A DNA stretch of 64,000 bases, taken from assembly GCA_003254905.1 (NCBI GenBank), contig QANU01067007.1, forward strand, positions 1 through 64,000, given 5' to 3'. Source of the stretch: Nissolia schottii (Eukaryota > Streptophyta > Magnoliopsida > Fabales > Fabaceae). How positions within the stretch are numbered: position 1 is the stretch's first letter; each line of letters starts with the position of its first letter. A model generated the notes under the pieces. The model had not been told where the DNA came from and made no database searches. It was given only the letters and a program-made list of their open reading frames with translations. This document shows positions 11,001 to 23,200 of this stretch, piece by piece. The position numbers and the translations under genes are program-made.

Positions 11001-14000
11001 CTCTTCATCAATTTTTAATCAACATATTTGACTTGATCACTTCATTTTTTTCTGACTTAACACAATGATTAAGACCTTTCTTTCAATTATTGAGACCGAT
11101 TTGATATCAAATCTTGTCATGCACAAAAATATGTATATATATTAGGGTGAAGAGATGATCACATGAATATTAGCTTTCAGTTTAATTATAACTGCCACTC
11201 TAGTATCACCTACTATTTATCTAATGGGCTAATTTTTTTTGGGTAATTTTTGCTTAATAATTAACCAAACAATTAAATTTTACGGTGATTGTTTTGTTGC
11301 CATATGAACCTCTTGAGTGCTCAACCGTTGACAGTGTAAGAGTAGCTTATAACATTATATAAGAAGTTTATTATGAGTTATAGAAGACATGTTATAATTT
11401 GATCATAACACTCCTAACATCTTAGTCAATCATCTACTCTATTAGACCTGGCCAATCGGACACTTTTAGGTTTGGCCAGAACAAAAAGGTTTTTATTTTA
11501 AATGTTTGCTTAATAATTAACCAATCAACTATATTCCAGAGTGATTGTTTGTTGCCATGAATCCCTTAAATGTTAAGAGGAAATATGTCCATTCAGTATC
11601 ACTCTGGGCTCCTAGTTAGGTGCTCAACTCATCTTGGAAGTGGGATTGTGACTAAATTAAAGTATTACCTAAAAAGCCTATACATCAATATCCTATATAT
11701 ATGGTATCTAGCCATGACGAATTAAATATATTTTCTCAATATGTAAGATAATGTATCTAAGCGTTGTTGAGTGACACTTCTAGTTTAGAGATATTTTCAA
11801 AATTGAAGATAATGCAATGATGACACATATATATAGCTTAAATGGCGGAGGTAGGAGGCATTAGGCTCTATTCTAATGCAAATTAAAATATGCCTAGATT
11901 AGCAATATGTGACATATTGAGTTGTTGCCTTGAAATGATGGGAGAGCTAGCTTTGTTCATATGATTGTGATGCCATTTGTTTGGTTTTGATTTCTAGCTA
12001 TTTGTAATCTTTGAGGGAGGATTCTATTTGTATAGTAGTTAGTGATATTGCTAATCAGAAATACATATAACCTTATACATCATGTGCACAGAGAGTGTGG
12101 AAAGTAGCTTGATCCTGCAGATCACCCCGGAGTTTAATAGGAGGTATTATTGGGAATCTAGGATTATGGAGATGAGTATGTTTGGCTTTTGTTTTATTTT
12201 TAATCCATTTCTTTATATTTAAGATTTTATTATTTAAAAAACAAGGTTATTTAAATAAGGTTATTTAAAAGCCGTTTCTTCGCAAAATTTTAAAAAACAA
12301 AAACAAATTAAAAATAAAAGTAGAAAATAAAAATTAGTTCTAATAACCTTAGGTTCTATGGTTAATTTAATTAGGATTTATGGGTAGAACCTTGAATGAT
12401 AAAATAAAAAGACTATGTTTCTCACTGGAAGGTGCGGTCTTGTCTTACTTTAATGATGTTACAACGAGCGACGATAGGAGTACCTACAAAAATACTATAT
12501 GCTTAAGCCAAGAAAAAAGGCGTCTAAAAAGCAAAAATATGCGTGTAAAATTAGTGAGAGTCTATAAATATCTAGGGTTATGTGTATAAGGCCTCTTATT
12601 TTGGATTGCTTCAACCCTACCCTAGAAGATCTTTGTTCCAAGTTCTTTCTAAAATGTCATGAAAAGTCACCATTTAGTGTTGTTCTATGTGCAATATTCC
12701 TAGGAGATTCCCCTGCAAATGCAAATAGATCTTGAATAGCAGTGAACAAATATTAATGGTAGAGAAGTGTTAGAGTTTTATTTTTTAATCTAATTTATCT
12801 TATTATTCATCTCAAACGAATATTTGTCAAAATTAAAAACTAAAATTAATGAAATGAATTCAAATTTTAACAAGTATATATGTATAAAATGGTACGATGA
12901 TAAATTAGGTTAAAAAAATGACTTTCAACCATTTCTCATTAACGGCAATAGTGATAACATTAATTAATAATGTAGGGACGAAGCAGACCCCTCAAGTGAG
13001 TGTAACGATGGCTACAACTCGCTTGAGTTGTAGTTGTTTGTGGTCAAGCTAAGAGTTCAAGAGCTTATTCAGTCCAATTACACTATTGGATTTTTCTCTA
13101 AAAAGATTTTAACGAGATCCTTCCTATATGAGCCAGACATTGTTAAGTCTTGGTGGTGATCACGGTTATACTTGCATGACCTCTCGGATTTAAGCCTTAA
13201 TCTTTTAACCAATTAAAAAAAACACTTTGGGGCAATTTGTTCATAGAAAGTTTATAAGGGTATAAGAATTTTGGCAATTGGCACTAGTAGTTGCTTATGG
13301 GGCCTGAGGTTTGGATTATTGTTGGAAGATCTAATCCATGATTAAATGCATTAACTGCAATTCTATATAAATTAAAGTTGCTCCATTTGGAGTTGTGCCG
13401 TTGTGGTGCAGCAATTCCAAAAATGCAGTTAGAGTGGGTCCTAAAATAATAATATATACCTAAAATTATTGAGTACTCATGAAAAATGAAAATTAGACTA
13501 TGTTGTAACATTGGTAGAATGACTCACTTGATCTTAAAAATGATATATGAGGATCCGCATTAAAGCTGAAATGTCACTTTATCTATGATAAGAGCAACAT
13601 AGTAATTCATAATCTTTTAATAATTTCTCAACATGCATAGTACTTTGGCCTATGAAACCTCAACAAAAATAATTAAAAACCTTCTTAATTATGGTGATAT
13701 GTTTTATTGTATAGTTCTTTTTATTGCAAATGCGAGAGACGTAAACGCCTAGTTCTCATGACTATGCGTTGATCAAAATGTTGATCTGTTTGAGTGCTGG
13801 TTGTCCTAATCAGATTACCATTTTGTTAATTTATGGAATAAGGTATAAAAAAAAGAATTCAGCAATAATGTTAACCAAAAAAAAGATACGAATTCTATCC
13901 ATTAATTTAGCTTAATGTGGCAATTTCTAAGACAAACGTATCTCTGATTCTCTATAACTTCAGTTTTGATTCACTAGTTGATCATATATAATTATTACCA

Positions 14001-16592
14001 CTCTAAAACAAAGTATAGTTAAACTATATTGAAATTAAACCTAGAACTTAAGCTTTTCCTTGTTGATTAGTCATTTTGCCCTTAGGCACAAGAAACTTGA
14101 GGCCTACATGCATGCTTTCCAAACAGCTATCAAGGATCTTGAGAATGGTAGAAACATTTTTCTTTTTATAAATGCATGTTATTTACGTGCAAAACGACCT
14201 ACAAAAACACAACTTAGGAAGTTAGAAGTTAAATTTGAACCCTAGCTGCTGCTAGTATAAAACTTCTCAAATTAATCCTATAAAATGAGTTTTATAACTC
14301 ACAGAGAAAATTTTAAATAATGTTCAAATTTAATTAGTTAGGTTCGCATTGCATCTTTTTTATTTTTATTTATTTTATTTTATATACATGAAGTTAGAAT
14401 ATTGTGATTCACAAAATGAAAGTGAACAGTGCAATAATGCATCACACACTGAGATTCCGACACTAGATCGCGTGAGTATATAATAATTTGTTGTTGTTGC
14501 ATCACTAGATAGCTTTGATATTTCTAGAATGACGATGATGAGGACGATGTTGTTGTGGTGAGAATAGACTCTGATACTATATTAAAGAATTAAGTGAGCT
14601 ATCTCAACTTTAAAAATTAACTCAAGGATAGAGAGTTATCTTATATAGTTGCACTTATCAGAGTTATCTATGTTCTATCTCTAAACAATGTTGAACGTTA
14701 ATAGTATGTCCATCAATGAATTTAAGATGGAGAGAGCAATCACTATGGATCTGGTTGCATATGGGTGAAATTGGGTTGGTCGGTCGGTTCGGTTTTGGGA
14801 AAAAAAAAGTGTCTGAACCAACTATTTTAGATTGAACCAGTTTGGTTCGATTTGTATGCTTTTTTGGACCAAAGTCGAACCAAACCAACTTGAATAACCG
14901 GGTTTGTTCGATTTTTGAGTTTACCTGTAAATACATAATGTTTTTAAAAATATAAAAAAACAAAAACTAAAAAAGATTTTTCAAAAATCAAAAAAATATG
15001 ATAAACCACTAAAGTATGGTTCATAATTGATAATAACAATCACAATTAACACAACTATGTCTCATGTCTTGTGACATAATCGCATAATAATCTTTAAATT
15101 TATATAAAAAAAGGGCATATGATTGATCGAGTTCACATTGTTAAAAAATTCAAAAATTAAGAATCGACTTATTAATGGTCAATTTTTCAACGCGATGACC
15201 CAAATCAATCATAACCAAGATTAATCGGTTCGATGGATTAACTCAATCAACTTTCCCTCCTATGACAGTATCCACAGGGAAGGAGGAGAGTGAAGAATTT
15301 TTCAAATCATTATCTATTTGTCCTTTTTTGGTTTGTGTAAACTTGGTTGGGCGATTCATGGATGGGCATGGATTGGGCTCGAGAAATGGTTTGGGCTTGT
15401 GCCTTCTTCTTCTTCTTCTTCTTCTATGGGCTTCATTATTCTGAAACTATGCTTTTAGTTTTAGCATCATATTCCACTGTGGTAGCATCTCTCTCTTTCG
15501 GCGTTATGTTCCATTTATTCATCACCACCACCATTTCTAGCATCACTTTACTTTGATTCCCAATTCCTATAAAAGAACCACTCACCATAACATTTCAAAA
15601 ATAATAAAAGAATACTTACTTTTTTTTTTATTAAAAGTTTCTTTTGAGCTTTCACATTGTTCAGCACTCATAAAGGCAAACACAACACCTTGATTCATCT
15701 GAAATTCTGAATTGAAATAAGATTCTAAGAGACACTGTTATGGATGAACTTAACTATTTAACAAAACCCCAACCCTTGTTTGGGAGATTGAAATGGATAG
15801 TTGCATTCACTTTATTGTTTGGGAGTTTAATACGGAAAGTAAAGGAGAGTTCTCCTACACTTGTTTGGTAATTATAATAGAAGGAAATGGAAAGAAAAGA
15901 GATATATTTTATTCTATAATTTTGTCCTATTAACAATAATGAACCTCTATTTTTTAAGGATAAAATTATAATTCAGTCATGTATGAAAGGAAACTTTTTG
16001 TTTTTACTTAAATGGTCAAATTTGGAACAAATATGAGCAATTCAATAATAAAGAACAGAACTTTTACTCTCTTCTTGGGCCATTTCATTCCCTTGTTAAA
16101 TACTAACGTTTTATAGTATACATGTAGCCATCTTTTCCATGCCATCCCCTTAGGATAATTTCCAACTGAATCAACACCCAAAAAAAAGATAGTCACACAT
16201 ACAAATTAAACTCAAATCATATCATGACAAAGAAGAAGTAAAACACAAACCAAGAAAGTCAGATCACATTCGCTTTCAAATATAACAGTTGTGATAATGT
16301 AGTTGGTATATGTATATATGTCATTGGCCCAATCAATATGTTAAATGCGTAATTCCCTAAACTGTATTCAAAAGGTGACATGATAAGCATTCTAGCATAA
16401 GCATCTTTATTAGGCCAACAATATTTATCTCACTGTTCTTCCCTACACACTCTCCTTTGTTTCTGCCCTTCTCCCTTTCCTTGTTCACTTCCCAACTTGT
16501 TATATATTCGCTCTCTTATTATCTTTTTCTTCCTTCCTCTCTCTCATACCACCACCATCAATCTCCCTTGGCTCCATCTCTTCACAAACAGA
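8078..16592. other. Long AT-rich intergenic region
   Basis: No further gene is supported over about 8.5 kb. A TTTCAG/GT boundary near 9798 followed by less AT-rich sequence could be a 3' untranslated exon of the LSH gene, with a possible GTAAAA donor near 8094; this is speculative. The region holds (AT)n runs and a diverged direct repeat at 11243-11305 and 11503-11565 (TTGCTTAATAATTAACCAA). At 14.75-15.24 kb there is GGTTCGGTT/AACCGAACC-type repeat text. Three spaced copies of TTGTTTGG lie at 15.77-15.87 kb. Confidence 0.5.
16501..16508 (+). promoter_or_regulatory. Probable TATA box of the GEM-like gene
   Basis: TATATATT lies about 85 bases before the start codon in a CT-rich stretch, leaving room for a leader of roughly 50-60 bases. 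The assignment rests on position and composition only. Confidence 0.4.
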
Positions 16593-18101
16593 ATGAACAG
16601 TCACAGAGAGATTCCTGTCACTGATAGAACAACAACCGGCAACGGCAACAACAACCCTTATGTTCACATGTCCCCTGCTCCTTCTTCCTCTGCATCAGCC
16701 AATAACCGTGTGAGTGGTTTCCAGAAAGGACTAGTTATGTTCTGTAGCCAAATTTTTCTTCTTGTTTCACTGTTGTTGTGCTTTGATTTTCAGGTCCTAA
16801 TCCAATGGATTCACTATGTGATGGACTGAACCGCTGCAGCAGGAAGGTTGGAAAGGCAACTAAACAAGCAGAAATCATGGTTGAAAATTTCTGGAATCAC
16901 AGTGAGTTTTTTCCTCATCTCCTTTTTTCCTGTCCTATGATGTAAAATAAAAGGGTTCTTTGTTTTCCTCAATATGCAATCATGGTTAAATTAATATGTT
17001 GTTTCTTATCACTTTACTGAATTTTCAAATATGTCACTAAATATGTACTTATTTATTAAACAGACCACTTAAGTTTAGTAAAGTTAGTAAGGAATTGTTT
17101 AAAAATATGAAATAATATGAAGACCCAATTACAAGCTTTTTAAACACTAAAAACTTATTTGAAAAGTTAATTTAACCAACATTCAAGCTTGGAGAATATA
17201 AAGGATGATTGGAGGCAACTTGATTGAAAAAAAGCCACTATAGCTTATAATTACAAGACTATCTAATCATCACTTGGAAGTTGAATTGCAAAACTTCCTC
17301 ATCAATCAAACACAGATAATCATAGTTTTTTAGGGGATCCTACCAGTCTCAATCTCTGACACACTAAAGGATTTGTCACTCAACACTCCCAAGTCCCAAG
17401 TCTGAATTTTAATTGAATCTATTTTCTGCACACAGTCAGAATGAGTTCTAGTGCAGCTGATGCCGCAATGGCAAGAATTGTTCAAGGAACAAAGGTACTT
17501 ACAAATGGAGGGCCTGAGAAACTATTTCAACAGAAATTTGGGTTTCTACATGGAGAGAAGCTCCTGAAGCCATTTGCTTGCTACATATCAACAACCGCTG
17601 GACCTTTGATTGGAACACTTTATGTAACCACTAAAAGATTAGCATTTTGCAGTGACTATCCACTTTGTCACTATCCATTCTCCCCGCAGCATCAGTGCTT
17701 GTACTATAAGGTATTTCCTTCCCTCATCAAGTCCTTGTAGTTTCAAGCAATTCACTCCCTAACAAGTTCTGCAAATTTAGACCACCTTGGACAATCGCTC
17801 TTCCAAGTTTTATAATTTGACACCATAATACTTCTGGATTTTCAAAATTAGCAGCATCTATTTGCTGATTATTTTGTGTCTCGTGTAGGTTGTACTGGAG
17901 CTGGATCAGTTGAGCAGAGTTAGTCCTACCACAAATAGATTGAACTCCACAGAAAAATACATGCAGGTTGTCACAGTGGATGGTTATGAGTTCTACTTTA
18001 TGGGGTTTATATCATATGACAAGGCTCTCAAGACCCTAAATGAGGCTCTACACCATTATCGCAATCAGTCCAGTGGAAACGTAATGGTTCACCTGCAGTG
18101 A
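16593..18101 (+). CDS. GEM-like / ABA-responsive GRAM-domain protein
   Basis: Four coding exons give 238 residues: 16593-16713, 16794-16901, 17436-17710 and 17889-18101. The N-terminus is low complexity with NPYVHMSPAPSSS. It is followed by a predicted amphipathic stretch (MDSLCDGLNRCSRK ... ENFWNH) and a GRAM domain: GTKVLTNGGPEKLFQQKFG, EKLLKPFACYISTTAGP and VDGYEFYFMGFISYDKAL. This order is that of GLABRA2-expression-modulator-like proteins, many of which respond to abscisic acid. GRAM domains generally bind membrane lipids or proteins. The exon 1/2 junction is the weak point: only a GTGA/GTGGTT donor keeps frame, whereas the stronger GTGAGT four bases earlier would bring a stop. The gene converges on UROD, with about 520 bases between the stop codons. 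Confidence 0.88.
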
Positions 18102-18620
18102 TAATGTGTGCTTATACTCCCTAAACCCTATAAAAAAATGGGGGGAAAAAAAGAACTTTCAATGTACCTCTTCACCAAGTTAAATAAAAGTTTACTCTGA
18201 ATTTTATACCTGTAGTCTCAATCAAACTCCATGGATGCCAGAGATCAAGTTACCAGGAAAATTTGCTTACAATTTGAACATACAAGCCAAAGCTCCTTAC
18301 AAATTCCAAATAAATCAGTTATTTAAAGTAAATATTTAGTACCAAGAGGGGGTTGTGACCCCAAGTGAAAAAAATAACATAAAATGAAACTATCCGGAAG
18401 GGACCCTCTAACTCATTTACCATAATTCAATTATAGATACAGCAGAATACAAAATCAAAATTCACCTAGTTTCATCAGTTAGCCGGCACTCCAATGTGCA
18501 AATCCTCGACCTCTGATCATCACATAGCTACATAAGAACCATAAGGGAATAAGCCTTCACTCTTCCACAGAAAGGCTTGAACTTCTACACAAAGTGGCAA
18601 CACTAATGAGGCATTTATCC
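18102..18620. other. Convergent 3' flanks of the GEM-like and UROD genes
   Basis: This holds the 3' untranslated regions of two convergent genes. AATAAA-like hexamers occur on the plus strand near 18184 (TAAATAAAAG). Nothing else was recognised. Confidence 0.5.
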
Positions 18621-21607
18621 CTAAACCACGAGTTTAGGATCTTCTGCAGTATTGTTTTGGAAAAGTGTATCAAACTTCAAGCTCCTCGCTACTTCAAAGA
18701 AATGTGCAACAGCTTCTTCAGGCGTGCCGACAAGAACGCCGTGACCAAGGTTAAGGATGTGCCGTCTAGGCCCCGCACACCTCACAACCCTGACAAATTA
18801 ATTAAGCAAATATCAGGAAGGTTATGTACTAATGTCTAGCTTTAAGCAAACAACCATACAGAATGATTCCAAGAATAGTAGAGTTCAGAGATATTAAATC
18901 ACCAACCTCTGAATTTCTTCGGTGAGGGCAGCAAGAGGGGAGAATAAGTAGGCAGGGTCGACATTTCCCTGAACACCTATCCCACTACCCAATCGTCTTC
19001 TTCCATCTGCCATATCCACCGTCCAGTCTAGCCCAATAACATTGGCTCCAGTTTCCTTCATACGCTCAAGAAGGCCACCATTTCCGTTAATATAAAGAAC
19101 AATCGGTGTCTCGGGACATTTTCTCTTGACCAAATCTATAATCTGGAAGTTCAGAAAGCAGCACATGACAAAAGGGAGAATAGAGATGGCACAATATTAT
19201 CGAAGGTTCAATTTGCTAATTTTTAAGGTATTATAAATTAAGACAAGATACTAACAGTAACATCAATCTCAATGAAATATAAAAACTTGAAGAGGTGGCC
19301 TCTGATTTGGATTTTTCTCCCGCGAATTCAGAAGCACGAGATCAACATCCATTGAGCTTATTCATTACTCAAGGCTTACAAATTACCTTATTCTAAACAC
19401 ATCAACCAACCAAAAACAATCATGGAGGCCGGGAACTGTATCACAATTAGCTTAGCATAAAACCTGTAAGCAATTCAAACTTCAGCAAGCCACCTGTTGC
19501 TGATCTAGTTCGAATCTTCCGCTAAACAAATAAGTTAAGCTAACTGTTATACAGTTCCCAGCTTATACAGTTCCCAGCCTCCATGATTGTTTTTGGTTGG
19601 TTGATGTGCTTAGAATACAGATGATATACATAAATTAAGGCTTACTATCACATTGATCCCAAACAGAACAGCATGAAAAATTAAAACACAGTCAACAGGA
19701 ATGAAAGAAATGGGAATTTTTTTCTATGTTACCTCTTTGATATAGGGCTTTGACCAGCGTTCCCACATATCAGGAGGTAGTTGTCCACCCCAAGAATCAA
19801 ATATTTGTATGCAATGAGCCCCAGACTCCACTTGGAAAATAATGTAATCTGCTATTGCCTGTGTCAAATGAGAAAGCAGAGTCTTCAATACATGTGGTGC
19901 TGTATGGCACATACTCTTAATCGTTGTATACGTGCGTGTTGTACCCCCTTCCACTATATAGGTTGCTATTGTCCAAGGTGCTCCTACGAAACCCAAGACA
20001 GCAGCATGACCCCCAACCTATGTAAAAAATTGTATAAGTTAGGGAAGTGGGCACAGAAGGATTAGTAGCCATGATAGCAACAAGGCGATGCTACTAAATT
20101 CACCTCCTGGCGCAGTATCTTCAGTGATTCTCCAACAAAACTAAGCTTGTCCAGGTCAATCGGATGCAAAGCCTTTAATCCCTCCTCAGAGCGTATGGGT
20201 GACTGTATAACAGGTCCCCTAACGTCTTCAATGTCGAAATCAATCCCAAATGCAGGTAGAGGTGTAAGGATATCAGAGAAAATTATTACTCCATCAGGCC
20301 TGAATGCTTTCCAAGGCTGCAAAGAAATTTCCACAATGAGATCAGTTGTCTCTGACCTCTCTCGGAAGGATGGATATTTCTCAGCAAGCTTTCTGTAAAC
20401 AGCCATGTACCTTCCCGCCTGGCGCATCATCCATGCCGGAGGCCGAGTAACAGGATCTCCTCTAGCAGCCTTTACCAAGAGCGGATCTGAATACAATTAA
20501 AATTAAAAAGGAAAGGAAACACCGCATCAGTTCAATTTTTAATGCCCATATGAGGGCAGGTATGTATCTGCATAACAAGAAAGAATGAAAGAATAATCAA
20601 GAGAGAAATGCTCAGAACACACTCTTAAACTTTAATGGGGTTGTTTTAACTATCGTAATTACTCTTGAAGAACTCGAAAAATGTATGAAACCAAGTTAAA
20701 TGACTTCTAGGCATAATTTATCCATGACACATACCTAGATACTTTCAAATAATGTGATTCTTCTTTTATCGTTCTTCATTCCTTCAATCACTTCTGAATT
20801 AACCGAATTTTAAGGTGTATCTGAAGAACTCACAAATGTCATCACTTGCCCCACAAAAAAAGCAACTAAATTTCCACTTCAAAGGAGAAAAAAAAGGGGG
20901 GTATAAAAGTTTTTGAAAAAAAACTTTAGAATAAGAAATAACAAATTTGGCAGAATGAACACATAATACAAAAGACTTTTTTTTTTTGAAGGAGAGAAAC
21001 CCAGTTTCTTTATTCCTTCAATCAAATTCAAGTATCAACAATCGCTTCTTCTGAATAAATCACCCTATATCTGAACTACCCTCTCCTAGCATCATACAAT
21101 GATCATCAGTGCCAACTAGCAGCACCTGAATTAATGGAATTTTAAAGTGTCTCTTATTAGGAACCCACGACTGTCATCACTTAAAGCAACTACATTTTCC
21201 ACCTCAAAACAAGCAACAAGAAGAAGAAGAAAAAACATTCAAATTGAGCAGAATGAACACAAAATACAAATTAAAAAGAAAAAAGTTGACTATTTGTGCT
21301 GAGATAAAAAAAAAATTGGAGATACCGGAAGAAGAAGAGGAGGCAGCAGAGCAGGTGACGGAGCAATTGGTGAGTGGCGGTTTCGGTTTGAGATGAGGCG
21401 AAACTGCATTGAACCGATTACATTGTGAAAACAACAAGGAAGATTTCCACCCAAGAACACTGCAAAAATATATATATTAATAAAAAAGAGAGGGGAAAAC
21501 GAAGAAATTGACAATAGTCAGAAGGAGAATTGAAGAAGTTGCTGACACAGAAAGAGAGAGAGAGAGAGGGAGATAGCTTGCCTGTGAGTGTTAACGGAAG
21601 TGGCCAT
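18621..21607 (-). CDS. UROD: Uroporphyrinogen III decarboxylase, chloroplast precursor
   Basis: UROD removes four carboxyl groups from uroporphyrinogen III to make coproporphyrinogen III, feeding haem and chlorophyll synthesis in plastids. Six exons on the minus strand give 410 residues: 21607-21582, 21459-21326, 20486-20104, 20017-19733, 19142-18907 and 18789-18621. Residues 1-53 are Ser/Thr-rich with few acids, a typical plastid transit peptide. The conserved enzyme then starts at [10 protein letters not shown], with [15 protein letters not shown] (substrate-binding Arg) and [12 protein letters not shown] (catalytic Asp). [27 protein letters not shown] and [16 protein letters not shown] follow. 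Length and sequence match the plant HEME1 branch. The first intron (21460-21581) is GC-AG: the donor is AG/GCAAGC. Without it the mature frame has no ATG. Intron 19143-19732 carries a long inverted repeat. Confidence 0.95.
19390..19616. repeat. Near-perfect 52-bp inverted repeat inside a UROD intron
   Basis: The arms are 19390-19441 and 19565-19616 and differ at about two positions. Each contains CATCAACCAACCAAAAAC or its complement. They are separated by a 123-base loop, in which the motif TATACAGTTCCCAGC next to the right arm (19549-19563) is a tandem copy of the arm's inner edge. The structure could fold into a long hairpin in the UROD pre-mRNA. It may be a foldback transposon or MITE, or an inverted duplication; no clear target duplication was seen. 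Confidence 0.8.
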
Positions 21608-22510
21608 TCTGCGAAAGAGATGAAAGGAGAAGACTCCTTTTCTTCCTTATCCTTTTTTCTTTCAGGCCTTCTTCTTCCACCTGCTATTGGGCTTGAGAGT
21701 GTTGGGGTCACAGGTTAAAGCCACGCGCCCACACTTGCGCTGCAACGCCACGCTTCTATTTCCATTTTACGAGCCTTCTAACCTGGAACAAACACTTACT
21801 TGGTCTAAATTGGTCCAAATGTTTTAATAGTTGATTTTCAATCTAACAATCTTTATTATTTATGTTTTGAACCCTAAAGTTTTATGAAAATAAAATAATG
21901 TAACTTGCAATAAGTCCCTACAGTTAATACCAAATTACATAGTGGAGGAATGTTTAGTCAAAATTGCAAATTAATTAGAGTTAATTAAAATTATTAGATT
22001 AGTTAATGATGTTCCATTTACTTAGTGAGAGAAGATGTGGTTGTTGTAAGGGGTGGTGGGTGATGGCTGTATAATGGCCGATGATGAGCGATGATGGAAG
22101 TTGTGTCCCAATTATTGCTGATGTTTTTTGCAGGCGAATTATTTTTGTTGTAGGTGAGGGTGCTGTGATAGTGGGTTGGAAGCGGATGTTGTTGTGGTTG
22201 TGAGGTCGTGAATGGTGGCCGAAGGGTGGTTATGGCGGTGCAACGTCAACGACGACCTCGATAACCGCAACAAAGATCTACGAGTCCACAAGCAGCTGCT
22301 GCGGCACATCAACAACGATGTAGCGACGGCCAAGGGGGAGTAGCTAGAGTGGCGGAGGGATGACCGACGGATAACAAACAAAACCAGATGTGTAACAACT
22401 AGATCTTCATTTGCTTTACATAGTCACCACCAGGCACCAATCTTGCTCACGACAACCTCCCTCATCCACCCCAAGTCCACCAGCCATTGCCCCACCATTG
22501 AACTAGCCGC
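21608..22510. other. UROD upstream region and low-complexity DNA
   Basis: The first bases are the UROD leader and promoter, CT-rich on the minus strand. From about 22030 the sequence becomes G/C-richer with scattered GTGGTGG and GACGACC text, but no conserved protein is recognised; the short open frame at 22139-22381 has no family resemblance. Confidence 0.45.
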
Positions 22511-22520
22511 ATTGCCGCCT

Positions 22521-23191
22521 AGGGGTGTACTTGGGCTGGGTTTGCCTTTACCTAAACTCAACCCTATATTTGGACAAGGTCAATTTTGAAGACTCAAACC
22601 CGACCCTAGACTCAAATAGACTCAATCATCTTTAGGCTGAACCTAAAACAGGACAATGTTATCTCAAACCAAAAAGTAAAAAATGACATCCATTAAAAAA
22701 ATGAAGTTAAAAAAATTGCAAACCAACTATTTCATTTCTCATTTTGCTTCCTATTTGAATAAGCACCATAGTTCCTAACTAAACACCCATTAATTTCAAA
22801 CACAACAACAAAATGACATAAAATTTCTAATCTTAGCATTCCCATTCAAAAGTGCACAGCACAAACAACAAAAAAATAATGGGTGCACTCATTAAGATGC
22901 ACAAACAAAGAAAATTATACATACTTCATGTGCTAGGTTTTTACTTTCTACACACCAAAATAGACATATGGTTTAACTACAATAGATTATCCAAAAAATG
23001 TTGCACCATAAAATGTACATATGTCGGGTTGGGCCGGGTTTGCCTTTACCTCGAACCTGACTCTATATTTGGATCAGGACAATTTTAAAGACCTAAACCC
23101 AGCCCTAGACCTGAATAGACCCAATCATCTTTGGGCTGAATGCTTCAAGCCGATCTGGGTTAGTGAACCAGACTGGGTTCTGTACACCCCT
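22521..23191. mobile_element. Small Mutator-like non-autonomous element (671 bp)
   Basis: The ends are a 10-base perfect terminal inverted repeat, AGGGGTGTAC (22521-22530) and GTACACCCCT (23182-23191). They are flanked by a 9-base direct repeat with one mismatch, ATTGCCGCC (22511-22519) and ATTGTCGCC (23192-23200). A 9-base target duplication is the hallmark of Mutator-like elements. Inside, about 140 bases near the left end (22530-22660) recur as a direct repeat at the right end (23030-23150), sharing GGGTTTGCCTTTACCT and CTATATTTGGA. No transposase is present. Confidence 0.6.
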
Positions 23192-23200
23192 ATTGTCGCC

